Shown: positions 46,501-56,512 of the stretch, piece after piece
How the letters are laid out: the number at the start of each line of letters is the position of its first letter
Position numbering within the stretch: position 1 is the stretch's first letter
Notes under the pieces: generated by a model
The model's database searches: none
The model's input: the letters and a program-made list of their open reading frames with translations, nothing else
What the model was told of the DNA's origin: nothing
Made by a program: the position numbers and the translations under genes
DNA from: Podospora pseudoanserina
Lineage: Eukaryota; Ascomycota; Sordariomycetes; Sordariales; Podosporaceae
DNA length: 64,000 nucleotides
Direction of reading: 5' to 3'
Assembly: GCF_035222485.1 (NCBI RefSeq)
Contig: NC_085921.1
Location: 4,588,001-4,652,000, forward strand

Positions 46501-49466
46501 GCTTCCCCTCTATCTACACGACCTGCGGACCATGACCTCACAATGAGCCGGAAGGGGTGCTCTGAAAGAGTGGAGAAGGGTGTGTACATATTTGAAGGTA
46601 CAGTACCTTGATGTTGTGTAATCGCCTCCTTGCCATCCGAGTCAGGCCAACGTGGGAGGGTTGGCGGCTGACTGATTCTCCGTGACTGTGAGGTGTTCGT
46701 GGATTTGTTGGGGATGTAACTGATCAGGCTGAAGACTGCTGGGCGGGTCGTATTGTTCAGATTGATGTGTAGAGCCGCATGGTGTTCGGATGCTTGTAGT
46801 TTGGGCCGCGTGCGCTTATTGCCTCTTTGCACACTCCCTTCGAGAGATGGGTTGTCTCCCCTTCTTGCAGTGTCTTGTCGCCTGGATTTTTTCCAAGAGC
46901 AGCAATCAGAGAGGAAAATGGCTCGGCCAAAGTCAGACTTGGTATTCGATTTGGTGTGTGGTTGTTAAACCGTCGGGTTGTCTTTCATGATACAGTAGGC
47001 GCGAGTATCGGATAGACTTTGTGTTTCATGAAGGTGTGATTTCCCTTTAGTTTCCTCAGCCGCAGATTCATGATATTCCTAGAGATACGCTGGCCAGACC
47101 AACGCCATTACTTGATCCAGATCTTGCCAGTGAGGGTATAGGCCATTATTTCGTTGTAAATAGCTGTGGTCAGCTTCCGTCATAATTGCCCGGTCAAAAG
47201 CCCAGACCTGTTGAAAGCTTTGTAGCTGGAAGACTGGCATAGACACAAAAGACTCTAGGCATACACGGCAGTAACAGGTGTTCCATTTGGGCTGTGGGGC
47301 ATCTGATATTTTTGACTCGGCATGATTAGATATAGGTGCCTTTATTTCATTATTGATCTACCAGTTTCATTTTTTAAATAGAGCCCTTGATTACCTGCCA
47401 GGTCTGCAAACCCCAGAAAGATTTCAAATAACCGTGGTACCTCATTCACCACAGCCTCAACTACTTCAAGATCCTATAGACACTTCTCTTTTCAACAGCC
47501 GCGTCTCCGCGCTATCTCGAATACGATGATCCAAGTACCTCTAACCAGAAAGCAGATAAACTTCAAGGCCCAAACTGAAATCCCAAAACTCCACCGGAAA
47601 AGCACCCAACAGCCGCCACAGTGTCTGTTACTGTTATCCCAGCATTTCCCGCCCAGATTATTGAAGCGATCAAGGCTATTGCCGAGCTCGAAACTGTCGA
47701 GCCTATGCCCGCCCCAGCAGCGCGAGCGAGCGCACCCGTAGACACTGTAGGCACTGAGCGAAGGAAGTCTGTACTGGGTCATGAGGTGACATTCGGCCAA
47801 AGTCTCGGTTAGCCAAACCAGCGCTCGACTCCCAGGTCGATCACGCATGTTGTATTATTTGGAACGAGGGTGCTCGCATACGGCATCAGAAAGTTTGTGC
47901 CATATCTGATCTTGGACAGCAACCTTGAAACCGCGAGACTCTAACCATTCGGATTTTTCACGAAGAGGCTGTCAAAAAAAAAAATTCAGGAGTGAAAGTT
48001 ACATTTGTCAAGCCAAAAACACCAATAATTGTCTCCCAATAGCATACTCCTCTTTCAGTGAGCATTCAGCACCCCCCCATCCCTAGTAACAAGTCAACAA
48101 GCTCCCCACAGTTACCTGCCAAGCTTCACACCACTCAACTTTCTAATCACCACCCCTCAACTGATCTTTCAAAACTCCTTGAATGCTCCCTGAAGCCCTT
48201 GAATCCACACCCGATTAGAATCATCACCCAGTCTCCCAACACTTGCCGTAGTTTTCCTCCTTCCAACAATAATCTACCGCCACAACACACAACCCCCCAT
48301 CCCCATTGAACCTTCCATCCTCCAAACCAAACTCATCCCGTTCCTTGATGATGATGTGCTTCTAAAGACAATGGACCAGCAAGCCGTCTTGCGCCCCCTC
48401 ATCCCTTCCACAGTCGCCACTTGGTATTTGTGTACAGTGATGGCGTATGGAATGGTAACCGGGATCCCGTGTACGCCATCAGTCCGGATGGATGGCATGG
48501 CCGGCTTGTCGAAAGCCTCGGCCAGGAAGCCCCAATGGCCAGGAAGCCCCAATAGCCAGGAAGCCCCAATGCGTATCGAGCACTAAACCTGCCGTGGCAG
48601 GGCAGCAGCCCGTTGGGGGACACGCGAGGTTGGTGTCTGCGGTGTCTGTATGCTCTCGTGATGCGAGGTTCTCTCAAGCAAGGGAGAGAGAAAAGGTAGG
48701 TAGGAAGGTGGTTGTTGGGTAAGTAGGTGGGAGGCGTGCAAGAACTGGTTGGTGCGAGGTGGACGAGGTAAGGTAAGCTAAGGTGGCCTTGATTCTCTGG
48801 GAAGGTCAAGAAAAATTTGTGGTTGTTTGAGTATATATAGAACGGGGGAAACGAGTTCAACGACAAACGCAAGGCTGAAAATGGAGAAATTATGGGTTCA
48901 AAAACAAACACATTGCTGAAAATGCAGAAGGAAAAGAATGGTGTTGGAGAAGAATGTCCGGGGGTGATCGGATGGCCAGGAGTTGAATTATATGCTTTGG
49001 CCGGACAGGACAAACACTACCTAAGGTAGACTTGGGAAGAATATCCAGACAGAACCAGCCAGTTAGACCCTAGAAAAAGACAAACAGGAGAGTGTGAACA
49101 GCACCGACCCGGACAGTCACCAAATCACAACACATATGCCTTAGACGGATAGGGCAAACAAATAGATTTGGGAATGCAGTCGAACAGAACCAGCCAGTCA
49201 ACTCAAAGCAAGGAGGAAAGCAGACCGGCAAGAGAAAGACATCGGACAACTACATGTTTCAAAACCCGTTTACAAGCAGCGGTTAGCGACAACCTGCAAA
49301 CATCACCGCCAGCACAGCATTCGAACAGCAAGATCATGTTCATCATCCAATCCATTCTTTCTCCGAATACTCTCAGAGTTATCTAATTACCCAAAAAAAT
49401 AATGAACCACGCAAAAAGCTTTATCACAAAATCAGAAAGACAAGAAAACCCCTTTTTATGCGCCCC
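40546..49466. other. 8.9-kb gene-poor region
   Basis: The largest stretch without a firm gene, between the start of the Cys/His-domain gene and the stop of isocitrate lyase, both minus strand. It probably holds a long promoter and leader for the Cys/His gene and the 3' flank of isocitrate lyase. Two weak coding hints are recorded as findings: a plus-strand frame with an intron-like segment at 41484-41988, and a small frame at about 47526-47812 behind a TATA-like box near 47372. A C-run of about 10 lies at 46436-46445. No tRNA, 5S rRNA or transposon open frame was recognised. Confidence 0.45.
48521..48571 (+). repeat. 17-bp tandem repeat, three copies
   Basis: Three adjacent copies of GCCAGGAAGCCCCAATG (the middle one ends in A), at 48521, 48538 and 48555. 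Intergenic, with no gene assigned nearby. Confidence 0.95.
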
Positions 49467-51230
49467 TTAATGGAACTGATCCTCCGTCACACCCTTACCC
49501 ATAGCAGCCGTACTGCTAATACCACCAGTCACCATCTTCTGCAGCTCGTCCACGTACGTGGCACCCGACCACTTCTGATGCTTGACCACATCCACGCCGC
49601 TCTCCATCTCAGGCTCCTGCACCAGCTCACCATACGCCCTCATGCCAATCTTGCTATACGCGCTGGCAAACTTGTCGCTGATAAGGGCGGTCGTGTGAAG
49701 ACCAGCGAGGGTAATGAACTGCCAGCAGTAACCCAGGCCAGCCAGGCGTCTGATGTAGGTCTCCTGCTCCTCTCTGGGCATGGCGGTCTTCCAGTTGAAA
49801 GAGGGAGACAGGTTGTAGGCGAGCTTCTGCTCGGGCCAGACGGCGTGGACGCCCTTGGCGAACTCCTCGGCCTGCTTGTAGTCGGGGAGCTTGGACTCCA
49901 TCCAGATGGCGTCGCAGTAAGGGGCGTAGGCGATGGCGCGGTTGATGGAGCAGTCGCAGCCGCCCTCGAGACGGTAGTAGCCCTCGCGGGTGCGGGGGGC
50001 GTCCCAGTTGAAGTAAATGTCCTTGCCGAGGATGCCGCGGGCGACGGCGCGGGCCTCCTTGTTGGAGAGCTGCTTGCCGTTGACGCTGTCGCGGTACTTT
50101 TGGGCGAGGGCCTTCTGGTTGGGGAGGTTGGAGGAGAGGATGGCGTCCACGACGTGGTCGTCGAAGCGCTTGAGGTTGGCCTTGGCGAGCCACTGGTCCT
50201 CGATGGCCTGGAGCTCGGCACCGTTCTTGCCGGCCTTCTCACCAGCAATCATGAGCTCGTTGAGGTCGGGGAGGTCGGCGTTGTTGGTGCCGAGGATGAA
50301 GGCGTGGTCGCGGGGATCGATGGTGGTGGTGATGAGGGTGGCAGCCTCGGCATCAGTACGGGCAATGGCCAGGAGGTCAGAGCCCATGATGTCGGCCTGG
50401 GCACGGATGGCAATCAGACGGTTGATGTGCTCGGAGATGGGGACGAGAACCTTGCCGGCCATGTGGCCGCACTTCTTAGTGCCAGGGGCCTGATCCTCGA
50501 TGTGAATACCGGCAGCACCCTTCTCAATGAAGAGCTTGGTGAGCTTCATGACGGCGGTAAGACCACCGTGACCGGTATCGGCATCGGCGATGATGGGACG
50601 GAGGTAGTCGATGTTGGCGAGCTTGGCGCGCTGCGCCTTGGGAACGGAGAGACGCTCCTGACGCTGCTTGCGGTCGTGGAAAAGCTGGGCCATGAAGAGA
50701 TGGCCGACCTTGTTGGGGACGGTAGTCTGGTTCAGTCAGTATTTTGCTGCTCTCGTCATCTCCATGTCACCACACTCACATAAGGGTAATCAGCAAGATC
50801 CGGGCCGGGCTCGTCAGAGGCAGAGGCCGTTGATGATGATTGCCAGCCGGAAACATAGACTGTGTCGAGGTACTTGGCCATTTGGGTCACCATTGTTGGC
50901 TCCAAGCAGCCGTATGTGTAACTGGCATCCTTGTTCTGTTTTCGAGTCAAGTCAGCGTCGGCTCTTCGGTCATCTTTGTTGACATGACAGTAAACATACC
51001 TGGAACCGCCCCTCAAGAATCTTCCACAGCTTCTTGGCCTGGGCATTGCTGGCATACTCGATCTTGAGGTTGCCTCTCTTGTTGACGATCTGCTCAGCGG
51101 TAAAAGGGCGCTTGGTGTACCGCCATCTTGGCTCGCTCCACCACTTCTTGACCTCGGCCACCTCCTTCGCGAAGAGCTCGTCCTCAATGTTGGGGTCCAC
51201 GGCGGGATTGACCATGTTGTTGGCAGCCAT
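49467..51230 (-). CDS. icl1: Isocitrate lyase
   Basis: Cleaves isocitrate to glyoxylate and succinate, the first step of the glyoxylate bypass used on acetate and fatty acids; acts in peroxisomes/glyoxysomes or cytosol in fungi. Exons: 51230-51000, 50935-50780, 50726-49467; 548 residues, the usual fungal length (acu-3 in Neurospora). The active-site signature KKCGHMAGK lies at about residues 213-221 with the nucleophilic Cys. Other family blocks are [10 protein letters not shown] (metal-binding Asp), [17 protein letters not shown], and [10 protein letters not shown] towards the C-terminus. A start nine bases upstream is a GTG (PN), so I take the ATG at 51230. The protein ends TEDQFH with no PTS1. 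Expected to be induced on C2 sources and repressed by glucose; I did not verify binding sites upstream. Confidence 0.97.
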
Positions 51231-52765
51231 GTTGGGCACGCGGTTTTTAGAATTGGTGATGGGTGGGTGTGGCGTATGTAAGACCGTTTACGGTTTCTTT
51301 GTTGATATGTATAATCCAACCGGTGATATCAGAGCCCTTGTGTATGGGAGGGATATGGTGGTGGGAGGGAGGGCAGGGAAAAATGGGGGTATAAGACAAA
51401 CAACTGCAAAAAAAGTATAACCAGCCGAGGAAGAATTAGGAGGAGGCAGACGACTAATGTATCTCCCCGGCGGCTTCCAAGAAGGCTTATCGGAACAAGG
51501 GGCGCAAAGAAAGGGACGAGGGGTTACCGGGCTGAGGCAGCGGACATTGGTGTGGGCGTCGGGAGAGATCGGTCTAGCGGCTACTCAAAGTAGCCAGAAG
51601 GGGATGTAGTCATTGCCCCTGTTCCCCACGTTTGTTTCCATACCTTCAATCCGGGTCTGGGGACATGGTCGTCAACTGACTCTTGCTCGCGTGGCTGTTC
51701 CACGGATACAAGGAACGGACCGGTCACAAACGGTCGAGCCTGTCTGTTTTCTTTTATGTTAGTGTTCAGAGCGTTGGCCATCATCACCACAAGTCATCAA
51801 CTCGCTAACCTCTTCCCATTGTTTGCCGTGACGACAACGACGTACAAAACATGCCCGCATCGAGTGTCATGTCAGAATCCTTTGAGCCGAGCCATGTTCG
51901 CCGCAAGTCCCACTATTTCCCCAATAACGACCCCACACTCCACGACTGGATGCAAGCCGCACCGCCGTTGACCGAATTGCCGAACCGATGCCGGGGCCAA
52001 TGCTGCTGAGCGCTGCCAGAATTCAGGCGTTGCGATTGGCCTGTTGCGCCCTTTCAGCGACCCCTCCCCCACAATTGAGCCAACTGTGAACTTCCATGGA
52101 AAATGGCTGGAGATCTGCGTCTTGGAAAACGTCAGTCAAAGGCTGGGCGCAATCATCATTTCTGAAAAAGTCTGGTTCCTTTATTATTTTGGGCTATTTC
52201 CCTCCCAGTGCCTCCCACTGGCACTGGTCGCGTGGCCAGACAGACGTGAATCAATTGACTTTCTGCTCGTTTTGTTGATGTGTCTTGCTGTTTTGCCTCT
52301 GGAAACCTCCCCCCGCTGTTTGCGTCCGACTGTTGCTGGTTGCTGGGCTCATCAATGGCATGTGAAGATGCGTCATAGGTACAAACGGACTCGTACCTGG
52401 CTGTAACATTTCGACTGCCCCACCTTTCGCGGCTCGCCAATATCTCCGTGATTGGCCATTCCCCTTTGGACCGCTTCGACCTCGGTCAACTTTATGTCAG
52501 CTGCCACTTCAACCCGGCCCAGCGACAACGAGCTCCTCCGCTGTAGCCGTCTGGGACCGACGGGGCGCCGACCAAGCTCCGTCTCGAAACGGTGCTCGGC
52601 CATCACATGCAGCACTCAAGCCACGAGAAAGCACATGTCTAGTGCTGCTGGGTCCTGGCCGTTGAGGTTCACCCCAGGCACCTGAAACCGAATTGGAACA
52701 GTCACAAACTTTCTGTCTGGACTCTGAACAAAGAACCATGCTCATGATTCGGGGGTATCTCAATC
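51231..52765. other. 1.5-kb isocitrate lyase upstream region
   Basis: Between isocitrate lyase (start 51230, minus) and the stop of the SNF2 gene (52766, minus). It should carry the isocitrate lyase promoter and the SNF2 3' flank. Open frames here overlap in several phases and none is convincing. Confidence 0.5.
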
Positions 52766-55700
52766 TCAAAGCTCATCATCCTCATCGTTGTCAGAAAGAA
52801 ATATCGTCGGCCTCGGCGGGGCAGGAAGGGTATTCCCAGCGTCCTCATGGACAACGGGACCGTTGGCTTCTCCCTTTCTCATGACCCCCTCCAGCTGAGC
52901 ACCATACTCCATGACAGCGTCATCTTCTATACTAACAATCGATGGCGATGGCTGCTCCTGTGCCTCAATGACCCTTAGCTCGTCCAGCTTCTTCTCCAAA
53001 AGCTTCGCCTCCCTCGACCGATAGAATGTCTCCAGGCAGTTTCGTCTCTGCTCCTGTGTCCAGCTCTCGACCACCAGCGCAAAACCAGTCGCATTCGCAA
53101 AACCAAACTCTTTTGCCATCGAACAAAACTGCCGTCTCATTGCAGCTGCCGGCGGGTTGAACTTGTAGTGGACTTTCCACACGCTGTCGGTATCGGGAAC
53201 ACTGTTGGCCTGGCTATCTGCAAATAATGCGCGGTCGCCTCCCAATTCTTGGCTGTCTTTATTGGCGGCAAGCTCTGCTCTTCGTGATAGCTTTTCCTCC
53301 ACGCGACTGGTGCCAACCACTTCCGAGTTCTCGTGCGTGTATTCAACCCCGGCAGAAGCCAAAATGGCGGCGACGGCATCGCTCTGTGGTTTCTGCGTCT
53401 TGCGGCTCTTGAGCATGTCCTCCTTGTTTTCAATCGTGATGAGCTTTGCCAACTGACTCATGCCCGTCTCGTCGCTGTCGTCCTCCTGCTTGACGAGGTT
53501 GATCTCGTCATCTTTGTCCTTTGCCAACTTCTCCAGGTCAATATCGCTGAGCAGGACACCTGCCTTGGCCTCGGCAACGTTGGTCTTGTTGACGATCTCT
53601 CGGAGAACGACCTGGTCGGGGTGGTAGCTAAGGAGGTTGCCGAGCCCGAATATCTCGCCCTTTCGAGTGCTGTCCTTTTGGACGCCTTTGAAATAACGCC
53701 TCTCGTTGGATGCGTTGTATCCAATGTTGGCTTGTTGTTGTTTGTAGATCTGGCGAGCGTAGACAATCTCCTCGATGGTTCCAGCTGATATCAGTCGGAA
53801 CACGTCCACATCGCGGATCTGACCAATTCTGTAAGCTCGGTCTTGGGCCTGGAGATCGTAAGCAGGGTTCCAATGCGGGTCAAAGATGACCACCTTGTTG
53901 GCTGAGGTGATGTTCAGGCCAACGCCACCAGCTTTAGTCGAAATAAGAAAGACAAACTGAGCAGGGTCTTCGTTGAACTCATCCACCACATTCTGGCGCT
54001 CCTCGTAGCTTAGTGAGCCGTCTAAGAAGCTGACGTTGTAGTTTGTATTGATGAATAGGTGCCGGAGGATCCGCAGTAGCCTCACGCTGTGAGAAAAGAC
54101 GAGGACCTTGTCGCCATTGCTGTGCCAGAACTGAAGGAGCTTCTTCAAGACCTTCCACTTGCCGCAGAATTCTGGGTTGGCAAGACTGAGCATCGAATCT
54201 CGCTCCTGCCAAAGTTTCTCCCATCCATCGGGGATGCAGGTGCGGAGAGTGCTGAGCTCCGTACTTTGCTTGTCGTTTGGGTCCGCTGAAGATGGTAGAA
54301 GGAGTGTAAGGTGGTTGGCAATTTTCTGAAGTGTCGTGAGGCATGGAAAGGTAAGACTCTTCCAAGGCCTCCCATCCTCGAGAATCTTGTAGCAACACCA
54401 CCCTTGTTTTCGTCCAGATGCACACGGGCAAGGTTCCGATGCGCATATGATGTACTGAACCTGATCACCGTCGATAAAGTTTTGATAGGCCTGTCTCTGA
54501 ATATCTGTCAAGGGACAAAATACCACCTTATCCGACTTTTTCGGAAGCTGGTCAGCGATAAGTGTCTTTATCCGGCGGAGAAAGTAGTCGGGCAGCAGGT
54601 TGTGCACCAGCTTCTTTGCTGTTGTCCTGGCGAGACTAAGCTGTTTGAGAGTCGCCTCGTGAGATTGCCCGACAGTCAAAGGCTTGGTGATGGTGGTGGT
54701 CCATTCGGCCAAAGTTCCAAAACGGCCCGGGTTTGTCCAATTCAACAGCGTCCACAGCTCCTCGTATTTGTTTTGGATGGCCGTTCCTGTAAGGCCTATC
54801 CGGCACATCGCGTTAACGCGACCCATGGCCCTTGTCGTTTCAGACCGCCTGTCTTTCAACTGATGGCACTCGTCGGCAACCACGCAATCCCAGTCGATAG
54901 CATTGACAGCGTCGCAATTGTTCTTGTAGGTCATGTAGGTCGTGATCATAACCTCAAGCCGCCCTGCTTTGGCCGCACCTAGTACGTCTACTTTCCCAAC
55001 GCCATGAAATAGGTCGATATGCCACCAGCCCCAGCGGTTCAACTCGTTCTTCCAGTTCTGTATCAGTGATCCAGGACAAACAATCAAGACTCTTGGGTAC
55101 CAACAGCCCCCTGCTCTTCGCATTTTTCTCATCCGCTTCGCATCACGCTCGTCTCCAGTTTTCCCAAATGCGGCTGTGAGAAATGCGGCCACTTGTACCG
55201 TTTTTCCCAGACCCATGTCATCGCCTAAAATGCAACCTTTCTGGTAGACAAATCTCTGGTGAAGAAACCGTACGCCTTCGACTTGGTAGTCACGCAGGTA
55301 CTGGGCGATCGAAGCTGGGATGATGCCGGCTGAATACTCCAACTCAATCTGCTTTTTAGGACGACATGGTTTGATTCCGCTCCTTTCGTCAAATTGTGGC
55401 CTTTCTGCATGCTGGAATTGGCGTTCGTCGTCCGAAAAATACAGTTCCGAATAATCCGGTGGTATCTTGAGTCCTCCGGCTTTTAGCTGTTCCCTGTCTC
55501 TGTCGAAGCGCCTCCTTCGCTGCTGTAAGTACGCAGGTACCTCTGCCTCTTCATATTCCTGCTGTGTCCCCGGATCTTCGATTTTAATGGTCCTCTTCCT
55601 TTCAGACCTGACCCCTCCCCCTCGTCCTGCCCCCCTTGGCCCTCCCCTTCCCCTGCCGCCAGTGGTTGCGGCAGTGGCACGACGCTTAGTTGCCCGTGGC

Positions 55701-55873
55701 TGGTTGATCGCTGTCCCATCATCGGAATCATCCGTCCAAACGACCCTTTCCTCTAGCTCAGGTGGGCCCGGTGACTTGCGCTTCCCAAGAGAGTTTATGA
55801 CGGCGGGCTGGTCTCCATCAACTGAAGAGGCTGTAAGGACGTCATCGGAAATCTCAATCCCATCGCCATCCAT
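52766..55873 (-). CDS. SNF2-family DNA-dependent ATPase, ERCC6L2-like
   Basis: Single-exon gene for 1035 residues. Swi2/Snf2 translocase. The acidic/basic disordered N-terminus has RGRGGPRGAGRGGG. Helicase lobe 1 starts near residue 190 (IAQYLRDYQVEGVRFLHQRF). Walker A is GDDMGLGKTVQ (about 217-227) and motif II is DECH (334-337). LTGTAIQNKYEELWTLLNW is motif III and beyond. Lobe 2 has VLVFSHSVRLL, FLISTKAGGVGLN and the Arg finger block DRAYRIGQIRDV. A Cys-rich insert (CASEPCPCASGRKQGWCCY) sits between the lobes at about 475-500. GDDMGLGKT rather than GDEMGLGKT, and the general layout, point to ERCC6L2 among the Rad26/ERCC6 relatives. The frame stays open upstream for 128 codons with several ATGs. 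I choose MDGDGIEISDD because acidic eukaryotic-like sequence begins there. Probable role: DNA repair or transcription-coupled processes. Confidence 0.85.
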   Translation of the reverse strand: MDGDGIEISDDVLTASSVDGDQPAVINSLGKRKSPGPPELEERVVWTDDSDDGTAINQPRATKRRATAATTGGRGRGGPRGAGRGGGVRSERKRTIKIEDPGTQQEYEEAEVPAYLQQRRRRFDRDREQLKAGGLKIPPDYSELYFSDDERQFQHAERPQFDERSGIKPCRPKKQIELEYSAGIIPASIAQYLRDYQVEGVRFLHQRFVYQKGCILGDDMGLGKTVQVAAFLTAAFGKTGDERDAKRMRKMRRAGGCWYPRVLIVCPGSLIQNWKNELNRWGWWHIDLFHGVGKVDVLGAAKAGRLEVMITTYMTYKNNCDAVNAIDWDCVVADECHQLKDRRSETTRAMGRVNAMCRIGLTGTAIQNKYEELWTLLNWTNPGRFGTLAEWTTTITKPLTVGQSHEATLKQLSLARTTAKKLVHNLLPDYFLRRIKTLIADQLPKKSDKVVFCPLTDIQRQAYQNFIDGDQVQYIICASEPCPCASGRKQGWCCYKILEDGRPWKSLTFPCLTTLQKIANHLTLLLPSSADPNDKQSTELSTLRTCIPDGWEKLWQERDSMLSLANPEFCGKWKVLKKLLQFWHSNGDKVLVFSHSVRLLRILRHLFINTNYNVSFLDGSLSYEERQNVVDEFNEDPAQFVFLISTKAGGVGLNITSANKVVIFDPHWNPAYDLQAQDRAYRIGQIRDVDVFRLISAGTIEEIVYARQIYKQQQANIGYNASNERRYFKGVQKDSTRKGEIFGLGNLLSYHPDQVVLREIVNKTNVAEAKAGVLLSDIDLEKLAKDKDDEINLVKQEDDSDETGMSQLAKLITIENKEDMLKSRKTQKPQSDAVAAILASAGVEYTHENSEVVGTSRVEEKLSRRAELAANKDSQELGGDRALFADSQANSVPDTDSVWKVHYKFNPPAAAMRRQFCSMAKEFGFANATGFALVVESWTQEQRRNCLETFYRSREAKLLEKKLDELRVIEAQEQPSPSIVSIEDDAVMEYGAQLEGVMRKGEANGPVVHEDAGNTLPAPPRPTIFLSDNDEDDEL

Positions 55874-56512
55874 TTGCGCGGCGATTTTGCATGTTGCCAC
55901 TAGTTCTGCCTGCCCGTGGGAGAATATCCGGAATTGGACGCTGTAAGTGAGTTGGAGAGCCTGACGCGGTTTGAAAGGCAGCACAGACAGAAGGCTGCGC
56001 GACAATGGAACGAGGGCACGTGACCACTTCTGGGTTTTCACTGGACAGTGAGTGACACGGTCCAGAGCAGTTGCTACCTGTAGATGGTCTTTTCCGCTAC
56101 TATTTCGAAGCTTCATTTTGATACTATGCGTAAACTTAGAGTATTTCCTGCCTTTTTCCGACATGAGAGTCATCACCACAACTGCTTTGTTGAACATCCA
56201 CACACAGCTCCACAGCCAACCCCAACCCTCTCCCCGTAACTTGCTCGTCCCACGCAAATCTTGGCACTCTTTGACAGCGGCCTCTTTCCGCCCATGAACC
56301 CACCATCCCCGGATTTACAGGGGCAGGATGGGACGGAATCCCGGTCAACCAACCACTGAGAAGACAGGAACAACATCCAGTTCAAGGCCGAGGCTCGTGG
56401 TCCGCCTGCTTTTGACGTAAATAGCGAATACGTTCTGCTGGTATTCAAAATGTGATTTCACATCATCTTCTGCAGTCTTTTTATTCTCAACGAACGCGTA
56501 CCCACCGTTACA
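55874..56512. other. 640-bp divergent promoter between SNF2 ATPase and acyl-CoA dehydrogenase genes
   Basis: Divergent start codons at 55873 (minus) and 56513 (plus). If the SNF2 protein starts further upstream, this shrinks to about 300 bp. No additional gene. Confidence 0.6.

Noticed and set aside
49458-50783. A 441-codon plus-strand open frame opposite isocitrate lyase
   Set aside because: It is the antisense shadow of the strongly biased isocitrate lyase codons; its product is a featureless Leu/Val/Gly-rich string.
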